From Allium sativum (lineage: Eukaryota; Streptophyta; Magnoliopsida; Asparagales; Amaryllidaceae), in assembly GCA_030737875.1 (NCBI GenBank), contig CM060915.1:901906177-901970176 (forward strand): DNA of 64,000 bases, read 5' to 3'. How positions within the stretch are numbered: position 1 is the first letter of the stretch; every line of letters begins with the position of its first letter. Under the pieces are notes generated by a model. That model saw only the letters and a list, made by a program, of their open reading frames with translations. It was not told the origin of the DNA and did no database searches. Positions 11,152 through 22,243 of the stretch are shown here, in pieces. The position numbers were made by a program, and so were the translations under genes.

Positions 11152-12556
11152 AAAATAAAAATTGGCATAAGATTAACTGAAGCTCTCAAAACTTTAATCA
11201 GTAACCGTGACAACGAACTAATGGACGACTTTCCAACAATTTAACCCACGTTTTAGCATGCACGACAGTATAAAGACACTTGCTGCATTGGTGGTTGGAA
11301 AGGTGACGTTAGAGAAAGAGACAAGTGACTAGATATTTTTTTGGTGATTGTTCAGTCTGGTTCTCTTCTTCTTGTTTATTCGTTGAAATGTAAACAACAA
11401 ACATCTTAACTGCTTAAGACTTTACAAGCATATGATTATATAAACAAATTAAATAATAAAATATAGGTAATATCCATGTATTATAGTTGTATAATTGTTA
11501 TTTTTGTTACTTGATGCATGATGCGGGACAACTCACCTGAAATTTTAAGAAACTATGTTAATCGAGATGATTAATGTTGCATAATTCCAGAAGTAGAAGG
11601 TTATACATCTTAATCAAAACGAATTAAGTTAGTTTTTCAGTGAGATACTGACACATGCATGCTGTACTCTATAAACGTTCACCATACCTAGCATCTCTGC
11701 CACTTTCATGTATTATGAGTTCTAGTGCGGAGAAGAAATTTAGAAAAAACATTGCGTTTGAATTGCGAAGAATATTCAAATTATGTAGTTTTCATGCAAG
11801 GTTGTAATCTATTTTCCCTTCAGAAATGTGGGCCACACATTTATATTTCTTGATGGATGCAGAGAAAAACATAACCAATATCTACATCGAATGGTGGGAA
11901 CTCAACATTACGCAGAGTCCAACAGTAAAAAAAAATTAAAAAACTTTATGAATAGTTCATAGCACAGTCAGCTATAAAATTCACTCCAAATAATAATATT
12001 AAATCTACAATCCGCTTCAAAGTGACCGCAAATAATAATCCATATGATTGATCAGAAAATAAAGAATTTAAAAACTTTAATCATTAACTGATCTCTTAGG
12101 CTTATTTAAAACATACAAAAATAAGCGAGATGAGGAAAAAAAATTATCTTTTAGTTAAGGAGTGTCATGGATGAAACGCACTAAACTACATGTAGGAAAT
12201 ATTAAAGTAAGAATTGTCAACAGAAATCGCTCTTGACATGGAGTTTGTAAATGAAATGTAGCTTGAAGAAAAAACGTTAGTCTGTCTGAAGGGCAGAGGT
12301 AATCCCAAAATTGTAAAAATTTAAACTACACTAAAAAAATATTGTTGTTTCAAGAAAATGGCCCCGTTGTCACTATTAAGAAGACACAAATGTATATATT
12401 TTTTTGTCAACCAAATATTTCACGCAAAAAGGGACGTTGGTGTCTAGATAGATTTTTGTAGTAACCCCTTGATAACAAAATCCAAAAAATGTATTATGTA
12501 AACTGGATAAAGCCAGCACACAAATAAATATACTCTTTGCATGTAGAGGGATACAC
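10677..12556. other. AT-rich intergenic sequence, no gene seen
   Basis: Strongly AT-rich. Open frames here are short, and those around 11007-11244 are products of the A41 tract. No element termini or protein motifs are recognised. It ends at the TACAC target duplication of Copia-1. Confidence 0.5.
11109..11149. repeat. Homopolymer A41 tract
   Basis: Forty-one consecutive A residues followed by TAAAAATAAAAATT. It could be the 3' tail of a LINE, SINE or retroposed transcript on the plus strand, but no such body is recognisable upstream and no target duplication was found. It may also be slippage expansion. Confidence 0.8.
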
Positions 12557-12899
12557 TGTTAAAAATTTATGTGGACGAAGAGAAACAAATCAGAAGAAAG
12601 TAGAATATTTCTTAAGGGAGGAAAAAAAAATATTTTTATTGCTTGAATCTTTTTTTTTTTTTTTGATTGATCATTGATTGGTACAACATATAAGAGAGTA
12701 TCTATATATAACATGATAGTGTTCTACACTCTTCTCTCTCTAGATAATTCTATTGCTTATTTTGATAGACCAAAATTTATTATCATTTATTTGATTTTGG
12801 CCTTTCCTAAAACAAGAATAGAATTTATTACATAATTGACATTTACTTGTAGAACCAAATTTATTTGTTTCCATTTAAAACCAAGTTTACTTTTCAACA
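12557..12899 (-). repeat. Copia-1 3' LTR (343 bp)
   Basis: TG...CA ends, about 98% identical by eye to 16986-17321. Being the 3' LTR on the minus strand, it also encodes the last codons and the stop of the pol frame (stop at 12887-12889). Confidence 0.95.
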
Positions 12900-14680
12900 T
12901 CCCCCCGTAAACTTGGTTTTATTACTCCAAGCAAATTTCTCAACCTGATAAATTCTTCATACTTGAGCGGCTTGGTGAAAATATCAGCAATTTGATCATT
13001 GGACTTCACGTACTCTAGCTGCACTTCCTTTCTAGTGATGCACTCTCTAATGTAGTGATAGCGTGTGTCAATATGCTTGCTTCGATCATGAAAAACTGGA
13101 TTTTTGGCCAAAGCAATTGTTGATTTGTTATCCACGAAAATCTTGGTTGGCTCCTTTTGTTGCAAATCTAATTCTTTTAGCAAGTTCCTTAACCAAATTG
13201 CATGGCAAACACATGAAGTAGCCGCTACATACTCCGCTTCGCATGTAGAGAGCGTGACAATTGGTTGTTTTTTCGATATCCATGTGAAAGCTGTGTCTCC
13301 CATGTAGAACACAAAACCACTTGTGCTTTTCCGGTCGTCTATATCTCCACTCCAATCGCTATCACTATATCCAACAAGATCATAATTGTCAGAAACATAA
13401 TAGTACAAACCAAAGTTTGTTGTCCCTTTAACATAGTGAAGAATCCTCTTTGCTGCTTTCAAATGTGTTGTAGTTGGATTCTCCATGTATCGGCTTACAA
13501 CTCCAACCGCATATAGAATGTCGGGCCTTGTGCACGTTAAATATCTTAAGCTGTCAACCAAGCTCTTGAAAAGTGTAGAGTCTACCTTTTCTCTTTCTTC
13601 GTGTCTTGATAATTTGATTCCACATTCAATTGGCGTGCAAACTGGATTAGAGTCTTCCATCTTGAACTTTCTCAATATTTCCTTAGCATAGCCTTCTTGA
13701 GTGATTAGAATGCCTTCATCTTCATGTTTTACTTCAATGCCAAGATAATAAGACATGAGCCCAATATCAGTCATCTCAAACTCCTTCGTCATCTCTTTCT
13801 TAAACTCTTTAAACATGCTTGCATTGCTACCTGTGAAAATCAAGTCATCTACATACAAACATACAATCAATGTATCACCATTTTGGATTTTAATATAGAG
13901 TGCATGCTCATATGGACATTTAATGAAGTTTCTCTCTTTCAAATACTTATCAATTCGAGCATTCCAAGCTCTTGGAGCTTGTTTCAACCCATTAAGTGCT
14001 TTCTTTAGCTTCAAAACTTTGTCTTCTTCTCCCTTGACTTCGTAGCCTTGTGGCTGCTCGATATAAACTTCTTCTTCAAGGACTCCATTTAGGAAGGCAG
14101 ACTTCACATCCATTTGATGTATTTTCCAATTGTTTTGAGCTGCTAAAGAAATTATCAATCTTACAGTTTCTAATCGAGCAACTGGAGCAAATACCTCTTC
14201 ATAGTCAATGCCAGCTCTTTGAATATAGCCTTTTGCTACCAATCTTGCTTTGTATCTCTCAACTTCTCCTTTGGCATTTTTCTTTACCCTGTACACCCAC
14301 TTGACACCAATCACCTTTTGTCCTTTTGGAAGTGAAGCTAGCTCCCATGTGTCATTTTTCTTGATCGCCTTAATTTCTTCGTCCATAGCATCTCTCCAAC
14401 TCTTCTTTTGCAAAGCTTCTTGAAAATTTATGGGCTCACAATCTGCAAAAAGACAAAAAAGAGTAATATTGTCTTGGTTTTCTGTTACATCATAAATTTC
14501 TTGAAGGCTTCTAAAACGAGGAACCCTTTCACTTGAGCTCCCATCTTCTTGACAATTTGTTGCTGGTGAGGCTAGTGGGGAAGTAGGCTCTTCACTTGAT
14601 TGCTCGATCCTTGGTTGTTGTATCTCATCTTCTTCAAAATATGGAAAGAAGTTGTAATTCTCATCATACGATTTCCAATC
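12887..14680 (-). pseudogene. pol: Copia-1 reverse transcriptase and RNase H
   Basis: This copies element RNA into DNA and degrades the RNA strand inside virus-like particles. After the TGA at 14681-14683 the frame stays open to the stop at 12887-12889; a 508-residue part runs from 14413. Counting from there, reverse transcriptase spans about 20-265, with [10 protein letters not shown] at 101-110 and the catalytic YVDD at 187-190. RNase H follows, with [17 protein letters not shown] and the E of CEAEYVAA, then [14 protein letters not shown]. The C-terminus (LRGDVEK) is encoded by the polypurine tract and the first 13 bp of the LTR. The domains themselves look intact; the damage is the upstream TGA in the same frame. 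Confidence 0.93.
12900..12906 (-). other. Copia-1 polypurine tract
   Basis: The minus strand reads GGGGGGA directly before the 3' LTR start TGTTGAAAAG. It primes plus-strand DNA synthesis. Here it lies inside the pol reading frame. Confidence 0.8.
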
Positions 14681-15550
14681 TCATTCTCCTTCTTCATCGA
14701 ATACAACATCTCGACTAATTATTATTTTCTTCGTATCAGGATTATAGAGTTTATAGCCTTTTGAATTTGTGTCATAACCAATAAAAATATATTTTTCACT
14801 TTTATCATCCAATTTGCTTCGCTTTTTATTCGGTACATGTACATGAGCTATGCTTCCAAAAACTCTTAGATGAGAAATGTCAGGCTTCCTTCCGCTCCAT
14901 GCTTCTTGTGGTGTCTTCCCCCACACACTTCTTGTTGGAGATCGGTTTGATAGATAAACAGCGCATGCCACAGTTTCCGCCCAAAATTCCTTTGGTAGTC
15001 TCTTACTTTTGAGCATGCTCCTTGCCATTTCAACAATTGTCCTGTTCTTCCTTTCTGCTACTCCGTTTTGCTGAGGAGATCTAGGCACTGTTAGTTGGCG
15101 TCGAATTCCATTATCTTCACAAAACTTCAGAAATTCTCTTGATGTGAATTCTCCTCCACGGTCAGATCTCATGGCTTTTATCATAAGGCCACTTTCCTTC
15201 TCAACATGAGCTTTGAACTTCTTGAAGTTCTCAAATACTTTTGATTTCTCCTTCAAAAAATACACCCACGTTTTTCTTGAAAAATCATCAATAAAAAGAA
15301 GGAAATAATTACTTTTACCTAGCGAGCTTGGGTTGATTGGTCCACACACATCTGTATGTATGAGTTCTAATGGTTTCTTGGCCCTTGAGTATGACTCCTT
15401 TGGAAAGCCCATTTTGACTTGCTTCCCAAGAAAACATCCTTCGCACAGTTGATTGGGATGATTTATGCAAGGCAATCCTCTCACCATTTCTTTCTTAAAG
15501 AGCAATTCCAATCGTTTGAAGTTAAGATGTCCAAAACGAAGATGCCAAAG
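14681..15550 (-). pseudogene. pol: Copia-1 integrase
   Basis: This inserts the element DNA into the chromosome. The HHCC zinc finger is recognisable: the His pair is in WHLRFGHLNF just after the stop at 15551-15553, and the Cys pair in CEGC. The catalytic core shows the DDE residues in HTDVCG, MRSDRGGEFTS and PQQNGVAERKN. The frame ends at TGA 14681-14683 in the linker (DEEGE-stop), where the next residues read DWKSYDEN, so one base change closed the polyprotein. Both stops in Copia-1 sit where Trp (TGG) is the likely original codon. The frame is the same as gag and reverse transcriptase. Confidence 0.9.
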
Positions 15551-16954
15551 TCATGAGACATCTTGGTAGCACGCCTTAAGACATTGGGCGACACCATGTT
15601 GAATGTTGAGCACAAACATTCTATTTTTTGACATTGGTACTTTAGTAATGAGATTGCTTGCACTGTCTCTTATGGAAAGGCTTTTATCCTTTAATTGAAT
15701 ATCATAACCTTTCTCTAAGAGTTGTCCTAAGCTCAAGATGTTACTTTTCATGTTTGGCACATAGTAAACATTAGAAATAAATTGATGCTCTCCATTCTTC
15801 AATTTAATAAGAACATTACCTTTGCCTTTCACTGCTACCTTTGATTCATCTCCAAACGCCACATTGCCCTTTATTGTTTCATTAAGCTCCACAAACATAT
15901 TTTTTCTTCCGCACATATGGTTGCTTGCGCCGCTATCTAGATACCATTGATTGTCCTCCCCTTTTTCATTTTCTTTATGGGCCAATAATAATGTGCCATC
16001 TTCTACAATTCTTTCTTCAGCATAATTGGTCTTCTCTTCAACTTTATTGTTTCTTGGAGATCTACATTCAGAAGCATAGTGTCCAAATTTGTTGCAATTA
16101 TAGCATTTGATCCGTGACTTGTCACTCCTTGAATTTGAGTTGCCTCTCCCACGACCTCTAGTTGTGCTTTCTCCTCTTTGATTATTGAAGCTATGGTTAT
16201 TGTCATGGTTGGGCCTCCAACCTCGTCCATATCCATAGCCACGTCCTCTTCCTCGTTCTTGACCACGGCCCCATCTTTGTTGGCTTTGATTACTTTCTTC
16301 CTTTTTTGAATCAATTCGTGTGTTAAGAACATGCTCTACGGTCTCTTCCTTCTTCTTTTTCTTTTCTTCATAAGCCTGCAATGAGCCTAAAAGCTCCTCT
16401 ATAGCCATGGCCTCCAGGTTTTTTGTTTCTTCAATGATGGCGACAATATGTTCAAACTTTGAATCTAATGATCTAAGAATCTTCTCCATGATTCTGACAT
16501 CATCTAATTTTTCACCATTTCTTTTCAAGTTATTAGTAACAACTAAAACTCTTGAAAAATAATCAGAAACAAGTTCACCTTCTTTCATATGTAGAGATTC
16601 AAATTCTCCTCTTAATGTTTGAAGACGCACCTTTTTGACTTGATCTGCCCCCTTGTAAGATACCTGAAGCCTTTCCCATGCTTCTTTTGCTGATTTTGCT
16701 TCTGAAATCTTTTCAAAAGTGTCATCATCCAATGCTTGATAAATTAGACTAAGAGCCTTCTTGTCTCTTGACCTCATGTTTTCCAATTCATCCTTTTGGG
16801 TTTTGGATAGACTATCTTCGTCTTCTGGTTCAGTATAGCCTTTCTCAACTATGTGCCATACACGATTTGCTCCAAGGAGGGCCTTCATTCTTAAGCTCCA
16901 ATTATCATAGTTGGTCTTGGTAAGCATTGGAACTGGAACATTGTTATTCGCCAT
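15551..16954 (-). pseudogene. gag: Copia-1 gag and protease
   Basis: Gag forms the particle and the protease cleaves the polyprotein. The frame starts MANNNVPVPMLTKTNYDNW at ATG 16954, 17 bp inside the primer-binding site, and runs 467 residues. Residues 10-200 are the DUF4219/UBN2-type gag core of plant Copia elements, 225-275 an Arg/Gly-rich stretch, and 284-297 a zinc knuckle CYNCNKFGHYASEC. Protease follows, with catalytic DSG at 340-342 in WYLDSGASNHMC. TGA at 15551-15553 interrupts the frame before the integrase zinc finger; the same frame continues beyond it. Confidence 0.93.
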
Positions 16955-16970
16955 CTCTTAGGATCTTCAA

Positions 16971-16982
16971 GCTCTGATACCA
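16971..16982 (-). other. Copia-1 primer-binding site (iMet tRNA)
   Basis: The minus strand reads TGGTATCAGAGC three bases after the 5' LTR end, matching the 3' end of plant initiator-Met tRNA. It primes minus-strand synthesis. Confidence 0.93.
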
Positions 16983-16985
16983 CTT

Positions 16986-17321
16986 TGTTAAAAATTTATG
17001 TGGAGGAAGAGAAACAAATTAGAAGAAAGTAGAATATTTCTTAAGGGAGGAAAAAAATATTTTTATTGCTTGATTCTTTTTTTCTTGATTGATCATTGAT
17101 TGGTACAACATATGAGAGAGTATCTATATATAACATGATAGTGTTCTACACTCTTCTCTCTCTAGATAATTCTATTGCTTATTTTGATAGACCAAAATTT
17201 ATTATCATTTATTTGATTTTGGCCTTTCCTAAAACAAGAATAGAATTTATTACATAATTGACATTTACTTATAGAACCAAATTTATTTGTTTCCATTTAA
17301 AACCAAGTTTACTTTTCAACA
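16986..17321 (-). repeat. Copia-1 5' LTR (336 bp)
   Basis: TG...CA ends and near-identity to 12557-12899. On the minus strand it holds the promoter and directly precedes the primer-binding site. Confidence 0.95.
17121..17133 (-). promoter_or_regulatory. TATA box in Copia-1 5' LTR
   Basis: The minus strand reads TTATATATAGATA about 190 nt into the LTR, the only clear TATA-like element in U3. Confidence 0.45.
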
Positions 17322-18133
17322 TACACTTGCATTATCAATGACAATTATCAAGACATCTTTTGAACTACTGCTAAAAAAGAAAAAGGGATAAAAAAATAAA
17401 AAGGTATGCATGAATGAATAGATGTTCTTCAATATAACGGTCAATATACACAAGCATGTAATAATGCAAACATTTGTTTATGAATTGTGGCAATGGCATA
17501 GAAGGTTTGGTCATTTTAGTTTCCAAATATTCAGATGAACTGTCCATCAAAAGAATATGATGTAGAACAACATCCAGGTAGATCAAAAACGGAACTAATG
17601 AATGCAAAATAATCAAGTCTTAATTTATATATTTCGATTAGTACGTAATCCGAAATTCTCCTATTCTGAATTAAATCTAATGTATTTTTGCACATGCATG
17701 TACTAGTACTAGTCTCTAAATAAAGTTTCTGTTTATTAATCCGATAAATAAACGATTGGAATATTATTTGAATAAAATTTAATTTCTAGCTCTTTTTGAT
17801 GCATATATTAAATTAAATTATTTCCTACCTTTTCTAACATGAATTTTTTCAGACTTTTAAATGTAAACAACTAAAATATCTCAGTTTATACTTTCTTTTT
17901 TTTCCTTTTTTGTATATTACATATTATAAGTCAATGTTAATACCTTTCAATGAATTAATAGCTAACTTAATTAAAACATATTCTTTCTTCCTCTTGGTGT
18001 CTAATTCAATTATGTTATATAATGGCAATACTATTTTATAATAGCACGTGCTATATATGATTCCAAACCGTTCTAATTTTAAAATTTATATATTGAAAAT
18101 GTATACGATTCTCGGAATAGACATTCTGGAATT
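17322..18133. other. AT-rich intergenic sequence
   Basis: No gene is seen. It starts with the TACAC duplication of Copia-1 and contains a 160-bp dispersed repeat (17428-17588) also present at 46709-46870. Confidence 0.5.
17428..17588. repeat. Dispersed ~160-bp repeat, copy 1
   Basis: It aligns with 46709-46870, about 80% by eye; both contain CATTTGTTTATGAAT and the 18-mer CATCAAAAGAATATGATG. The second copy lies in the CACTA-associated segment, so this may be a remnant of the same DNA transposon family. No protein is recognised. Confidence 0.7.
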
Positions 18134-18349
18134 TGTTATGTAACGACGATCCAAACAAATTCACCTTCCGTCCTGCATAGGGTGCACGCATATGAGTCGA
18201 CATACACATCCTAGTAATAAAAGATATTTCTGATATTAGGTATCTATCAACTCATATTTATACTTTACTTCTTCAATTTACTCTCTGATGTAAAATCATT
18301 TATTCAAATTTTCATTCATATCATAACAATATGTGAGACAATACGAGTA
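18134..18349 (-). repeat. TRIM 3' LTR
   Basis: 216 bp. Its right end (ATACGAGTA) has drifted from the ATCCTAACA end of the other copy. Confidence 0.75.
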
Positions 18350-18394
18350 TATTTTGAGAGCACTGCCTTGTCTGTGATCTAGTTTGTAATTTTT

Positions 18395-18407
18395 GGCCCT
18401 GATACCA
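18395..18407 (-). other. TRIM primer-binding site
   Basis: The minus strand reads TGGTATCAGGGCC, complementary to the initiator-Met tRNA 3' end over its first eight bases. Confidence 0.75.
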
Positions 18408-18408
18408 C

Positions 18409-18614
18409 TGTTATGTAACGACAGTCGAAATAAAACCCCATCGTCCTGTATAAAGGGCACGCATATGAGTTGACATACATACTTGTAACAAAATAAATCT
18501 TTTATATGTCTACCACCTCATATTTGTAATTCACTCATTTGATTATTCTGTGATGTGTAACTATTTACCCAAACCGTCGTTCATATCCTAACAATATGCG
18601 AGACAATCCTAACA
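18409..18614 (-). repeat. TRIM 5' LTR
   Basis: 206 bp with TG...CA ends, followed on the minus strand by the primer-binding site. Confidence 0.8.
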
Positions 18615-20202
18615 AAATTAAAATAAACTTCAGTATGACACACACACACAAACATATATATATATATATAATTTCTTAGAATTGCCTTAGTTACCAGCTG
18701 TAAAACAGCTACCAATGTGTGAGGCAACTAATACTTAAGGATTATTGTTTGAAACTCTTAGGGCCATAAACTATGATATGCTTTTCCAAGCACATTGAAT
18801 AACTTAAAGATCACTGGTATGCTATAAAATTAGGTCATCAGTAACCAATATCATTAATGAAGAATAGCCAAAGGCAGCACTAAAATTAAATTTGTATACA
18901 CATGATGAGATTGGAACATGGTACTTTCACAAGGGGCTAAGCTACTATATGCCCATATAAATCTACTGGTAGTAGGGGTATTTTCAATGCATTTCCTACA
19001 TGTAGGTTGAGAATCATAGAAACAACCATCCTGTACCAACATTCACTTTCTCTAGGTATGCCTTCTCTGTAAAGTGTTAATATATCATATTAGCCAATTC
19101 CCCGAGGATAGAGACTTAGAAAGAAATTCAAGGTTTTACAAAATAAGATAAATGTTACCATTTTTTTGGGGTTTATCTCAGTGGCTCGTATTTGAAATAA
19201 ATTAATATGTTCTCCTTATATCTGCCCCTACATGCCATGTTAATCTCAACTCTTCATATTGTATCAACAAACATTCACCAAACACGTAGCATTTTATACA
19301 TTCATTAAAAATGTTGTTATATATAAATGAAAATTTTGACATGTGAACCAACGAAAAAAACAGAAGATTTCATTTGTTTTTATTCAACGATGATTTAAAC
19401 TAGAAAATAATCTTAACACAAAAAGTATATATAGTTTATCATCATTTTCCTCTTCACGTGAATTTAGTTAAAAAAAACGCTATATATTTTTTTTGGTTAA
19501 AAAATAATTATTTTGTATGTAAAAATTGCGGTGTGATTGGGTGGGCGGTGAAACGTTGAATGCGTGAGTTAATAATTAAATGAACGTCCTTGCCAACAAC
19601 CTCTTTTATGTTATGATATTCTTAAGCAATCCCTCTAGTAAGTCCCTACTAGCATAGCAATCGCAGTCAGTGCATCTTAAAAGCTATTTTCAGTCTTAAC
19701 ATCTATAAACCCATCATGGCCCAAGACCACTATTACCATGCATGGTGTCCTAATTTACATAAGAAGATAGCTATCTTCTTCTTCTCCCATTAGATTTTAG
19801 CAACAATTTTTTCCTTTTAATGTTCCTATGTCCGCAGATTTTGCAATGTATAAAATGTGCAGATTTTGCAATGCATTGTATTTACAGATTTTGCTGTTCC
19901 AGTCGGTTCCCTTGAAAGATGAATGCTTGGTTGCCCTATTTGGCTGCCCTTCTAGGTCAACAGCAGTGTTCCAAAAAATTACTAGCAGTATTGTAAGCCT
20001 CTGTTTTTGCAGACTCAAGTATAAAATTTGGCACATTGCCATCCTGTGTGTAAATCTAAAGTGATGCTAAACACACGTCACAAATTTACTCAGAATACAA
20101 TTGCTAAAAGATAACATATCATTTTATTACAAATTCCTAGTGACACCAAACAATTCAAGGGTTTATCGAAGGTATCAATTTCAATTTTTTTGACATGGGG
20201 AT
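18615..20202. other. AT-rich intergenic sequence
   Basis: No gene or element is recognised. It includes a CA/TA microsatellite at 18641-18671. The motif GCAGATTTTGCAATG is repeated at 19835-19875. Confidence 0.5.
18641..18671. repeat. CA/TA microsatellite
   Basis: A short (AC)n run, then (TA)n. Confidence 0.8.
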
Positions 20203-22231
20203 TGTCGTACCCAAAAAATGGCCACAACATCAAATATATCTTCTCGATACTTCATCAAAAGGTTAGAAATAAGAAAACGGGACCACGATCACAAAATAAA
20301 CGGGAAAAGGTAGAGAGCACAAATTTTATAGTGGTTCAGCTTTAAAAACAGCCTACATCCACTATAGAGTCGCTTCTCATTATCATACTTGAGTTTATAA
20401 AGCATGGATTTTCTCTCATTACATTCATTCTCTCTCTTTAATAATAATCTTCTACTAGTCTCTCTCATTTTAACTCTAGATTTCACATGAATCTACCAAA
20501 GAAACGGTTTGATCTTCTCTAAGTATGGTGGAGATTGATGAATATCTTCAACACTAGATCACTCGAGTGGTTTTCCTTGATTTCATGGTGATTTTGCATT
20601 AGATCTAGGCTTTAGAGAGGATTAGTAGCAGTTGAAGATCACTTAGGTCGAGATTGAGAGGTTTTAATGGAGTGTGGAGAAGATTTGATCCATTTGTTGT
20701 TGAAGAAAGATAGTTTGAACTTGAGAAGCCATTAATGGAGCTTGGAATGCTCAAAAGTGGTGGAGCAATGGTTTGAACAACCATTCGGATAGAAAAATCG
20801 GTCCCTTAAATGGTGGAGAAGTAGATTATTTATAGGTGTAGTTTGGAGGTAGTGACAAAGCTGTAAATACGGTGTGTAGGGTATCGATCGATCTGGAAGT
20901 TATTTACGAAAATTTCATTGGGCACAGCTGTATACAGGAGTCATCACATGCACAACTTATGACCGATCGGCATGCAAACATATTCCCGGCAGATCGATAT
21001 GCAAACATATTTCTGGCTGATCGGTACGTGCTATTTCTAAGACCAGTTCGGCATGAATTGCTCTGTACCTAAATTGAGTGTTCCCATGTACCAAATCGAT
21101 CTTAGTCATTGATTTGCACAAAATCTAATGGTTTTGAGTGGATTGTGGGACCTGTTTATTTGATTATTAATAAGATCTCGACCAGTTCTTACTCTCACGT
21201 GATGTCGCATTCCCAATTATTACCATTGCTACTTTCTCCTGCCACGTGCTCTTCATATTGCCATGGCTTCATTTTATACGGAATCATACAAAATTCTTTT
21301 ATGAAAATGATATTTACTGGAATGCCATCACATAAATAATTTTACAAACCGATCCAGATATTAGCGCCGACCGACCCGAGATGAGCTGTCGACCGACCGA
21401 CTAGTGATGGAGATGTCGATCCCCTTTTCACCTTATGACCGACCACGTGTATTATCATCCAATGCACAGGTATATTTTTGGTCCATATTACATGTTGCGT
21501 AAGTTTCTTTGTCATCTAAACATGCAGCCCTAACAACGTGCCATCGTGTGATATTTTTATGGATGAAATAAACTGATCCGTATCATCATAGTGTAACTAA
21601 TTCATTGATAATGACATTATGACCCACGGTATAATATAACACGTTACATGCATAAGAAATACATTTATACAGTTTGTATAATTATATTGTTGTGCCAACG
21701 TGTTCATATACTGAGTTGGACCAAAGTGATTGCTGTTACCAACTCACATGTGTATGGACAACATGCCATGTGTCAAGATGTCAGTATGTAAATACCTTCG
21801 CACTTCATGCACGTTGAACATTGAAACTATATGAAACATTGGACTGACACATTAAGCCTCATTTGTATACTCACATTATGCCACGTAAACCTTATGTATC
21901 TTGCAATCAATTCATGCATGCGAACGTATCATATGTATAATTCATATTTTATGAACTGCAGCTGACATCACGAAGTTGAAGTTGTATGGGGGCCATCTTC
22001 TTTTGCACTGTGCCCATGTATGCATTAGCGCTAAGACGTGATAAGGACCGATCCATGCTTATATTTTTGTGACCGACCGACTCAATCAACAGAGCTGTCT
22101 GACTAATTGGTATGACATCCAACCGACCGACCAGTATGGCTTATAACTGACCCGATATCATGATGCACGACCGGTTCTTCACTAGAGGTCGATGTATCAA
22201 TCTTTAAACCGCGTTAATAATAGGGTTAACA
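20203..22231 (-). repeat. Element A 3' LTR (2029 bp)
   Basis: It aligns end to end with 26391-28283. It contains the ATAGTGGTTC...CCTACATCCACT box (20330-20362), a CTATAAATA box on the minus strand (20825-20835), tandem GACCGATCGGCATGCAAACA-like units (20960-21030) and several GACCGACCGAC stretches (21367-21405, 22070-22135). Confidence 0.85.
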
Positions 22232-22243
22232 TTTGTCCTTCGA
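22232..22243 (-). other. Element A polypurine tract
   Basis: The minus strand reads CGAAGGACAAA next to the LTR start TGTTAACCC. Purine-rich but short. Confidence 0.45.

Larger units (their letters stand above)
12557..17321 (-). mobile_element. Copia-1: nearly intact Ty1/Copia retrotransposon
   Basis: A complete 4765-bp element on the minus strand. LTRs of 343 bp (12557-12899) and 336 bp (16986-17321) begin TGTTAAAAATTTATG and end TTTTCAACA. A perfect 5-bp target duplication TACAC flanks it at 12552-12556 and 17322-17326. The primer-binding site TGGTATCAGAGC (iMet tRNA) and a G6A polypurine tract are in place. Gag, protease, integrase, reverse transcriptase and RNase H lie in the Copia order in one reading frame of about 1355 codons, broken only by TGA at 15551-15553 and 14681-14683. 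By eye the LTRs differ at about six bases plus two length changes in homopolymers, so the insertion is recent. Confidence 0.95.
18134..18614 (-). mobile_element. TRIM (terminal-repeat retrotransposon in miniature)
   Basis: Two direct repeats of 216 bp (18134-18349) and 206 bp (18409-18614) start TGTTATGTAACGAC on the plus strand, and the right one ends ATCCTAACA. On the minus strand the LTR starts TGTTAGGATTGTCTCGCAT, the form seen in many plant TRIMs. Between them are only 59 bp holding TGGTATCAGGGCC (minus), an iMet-type primer-binding site one base from the LTR. GAATT (18129-18133) and AAATT (18615-18619) are a 4-of-5 target duplication. No coding capacity. Confidence 0.85.

Noticed and set aside
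11007..11244. Open frames with poly-Phe or poly-Lys runs
   Set aside because: They are translations of the A41 tract on either strand.
13104..16332. Several 60-110-codon frames opposite or shifted inside Copia-1
   Set aside because: Shadows of the real minus-strand gag-pol frame.
16971..16982. tRNA-like matches (TGGTATCAGAGC and variants) as tRNA genes
   Set aside because: They are primer-binding sites directly next to LTR ends; no cloverleaf surrounds them.
18854..19042. 62-codon minus-strand frame
   Set aside because: No motif and ordinary AT-rich context; likely chance.
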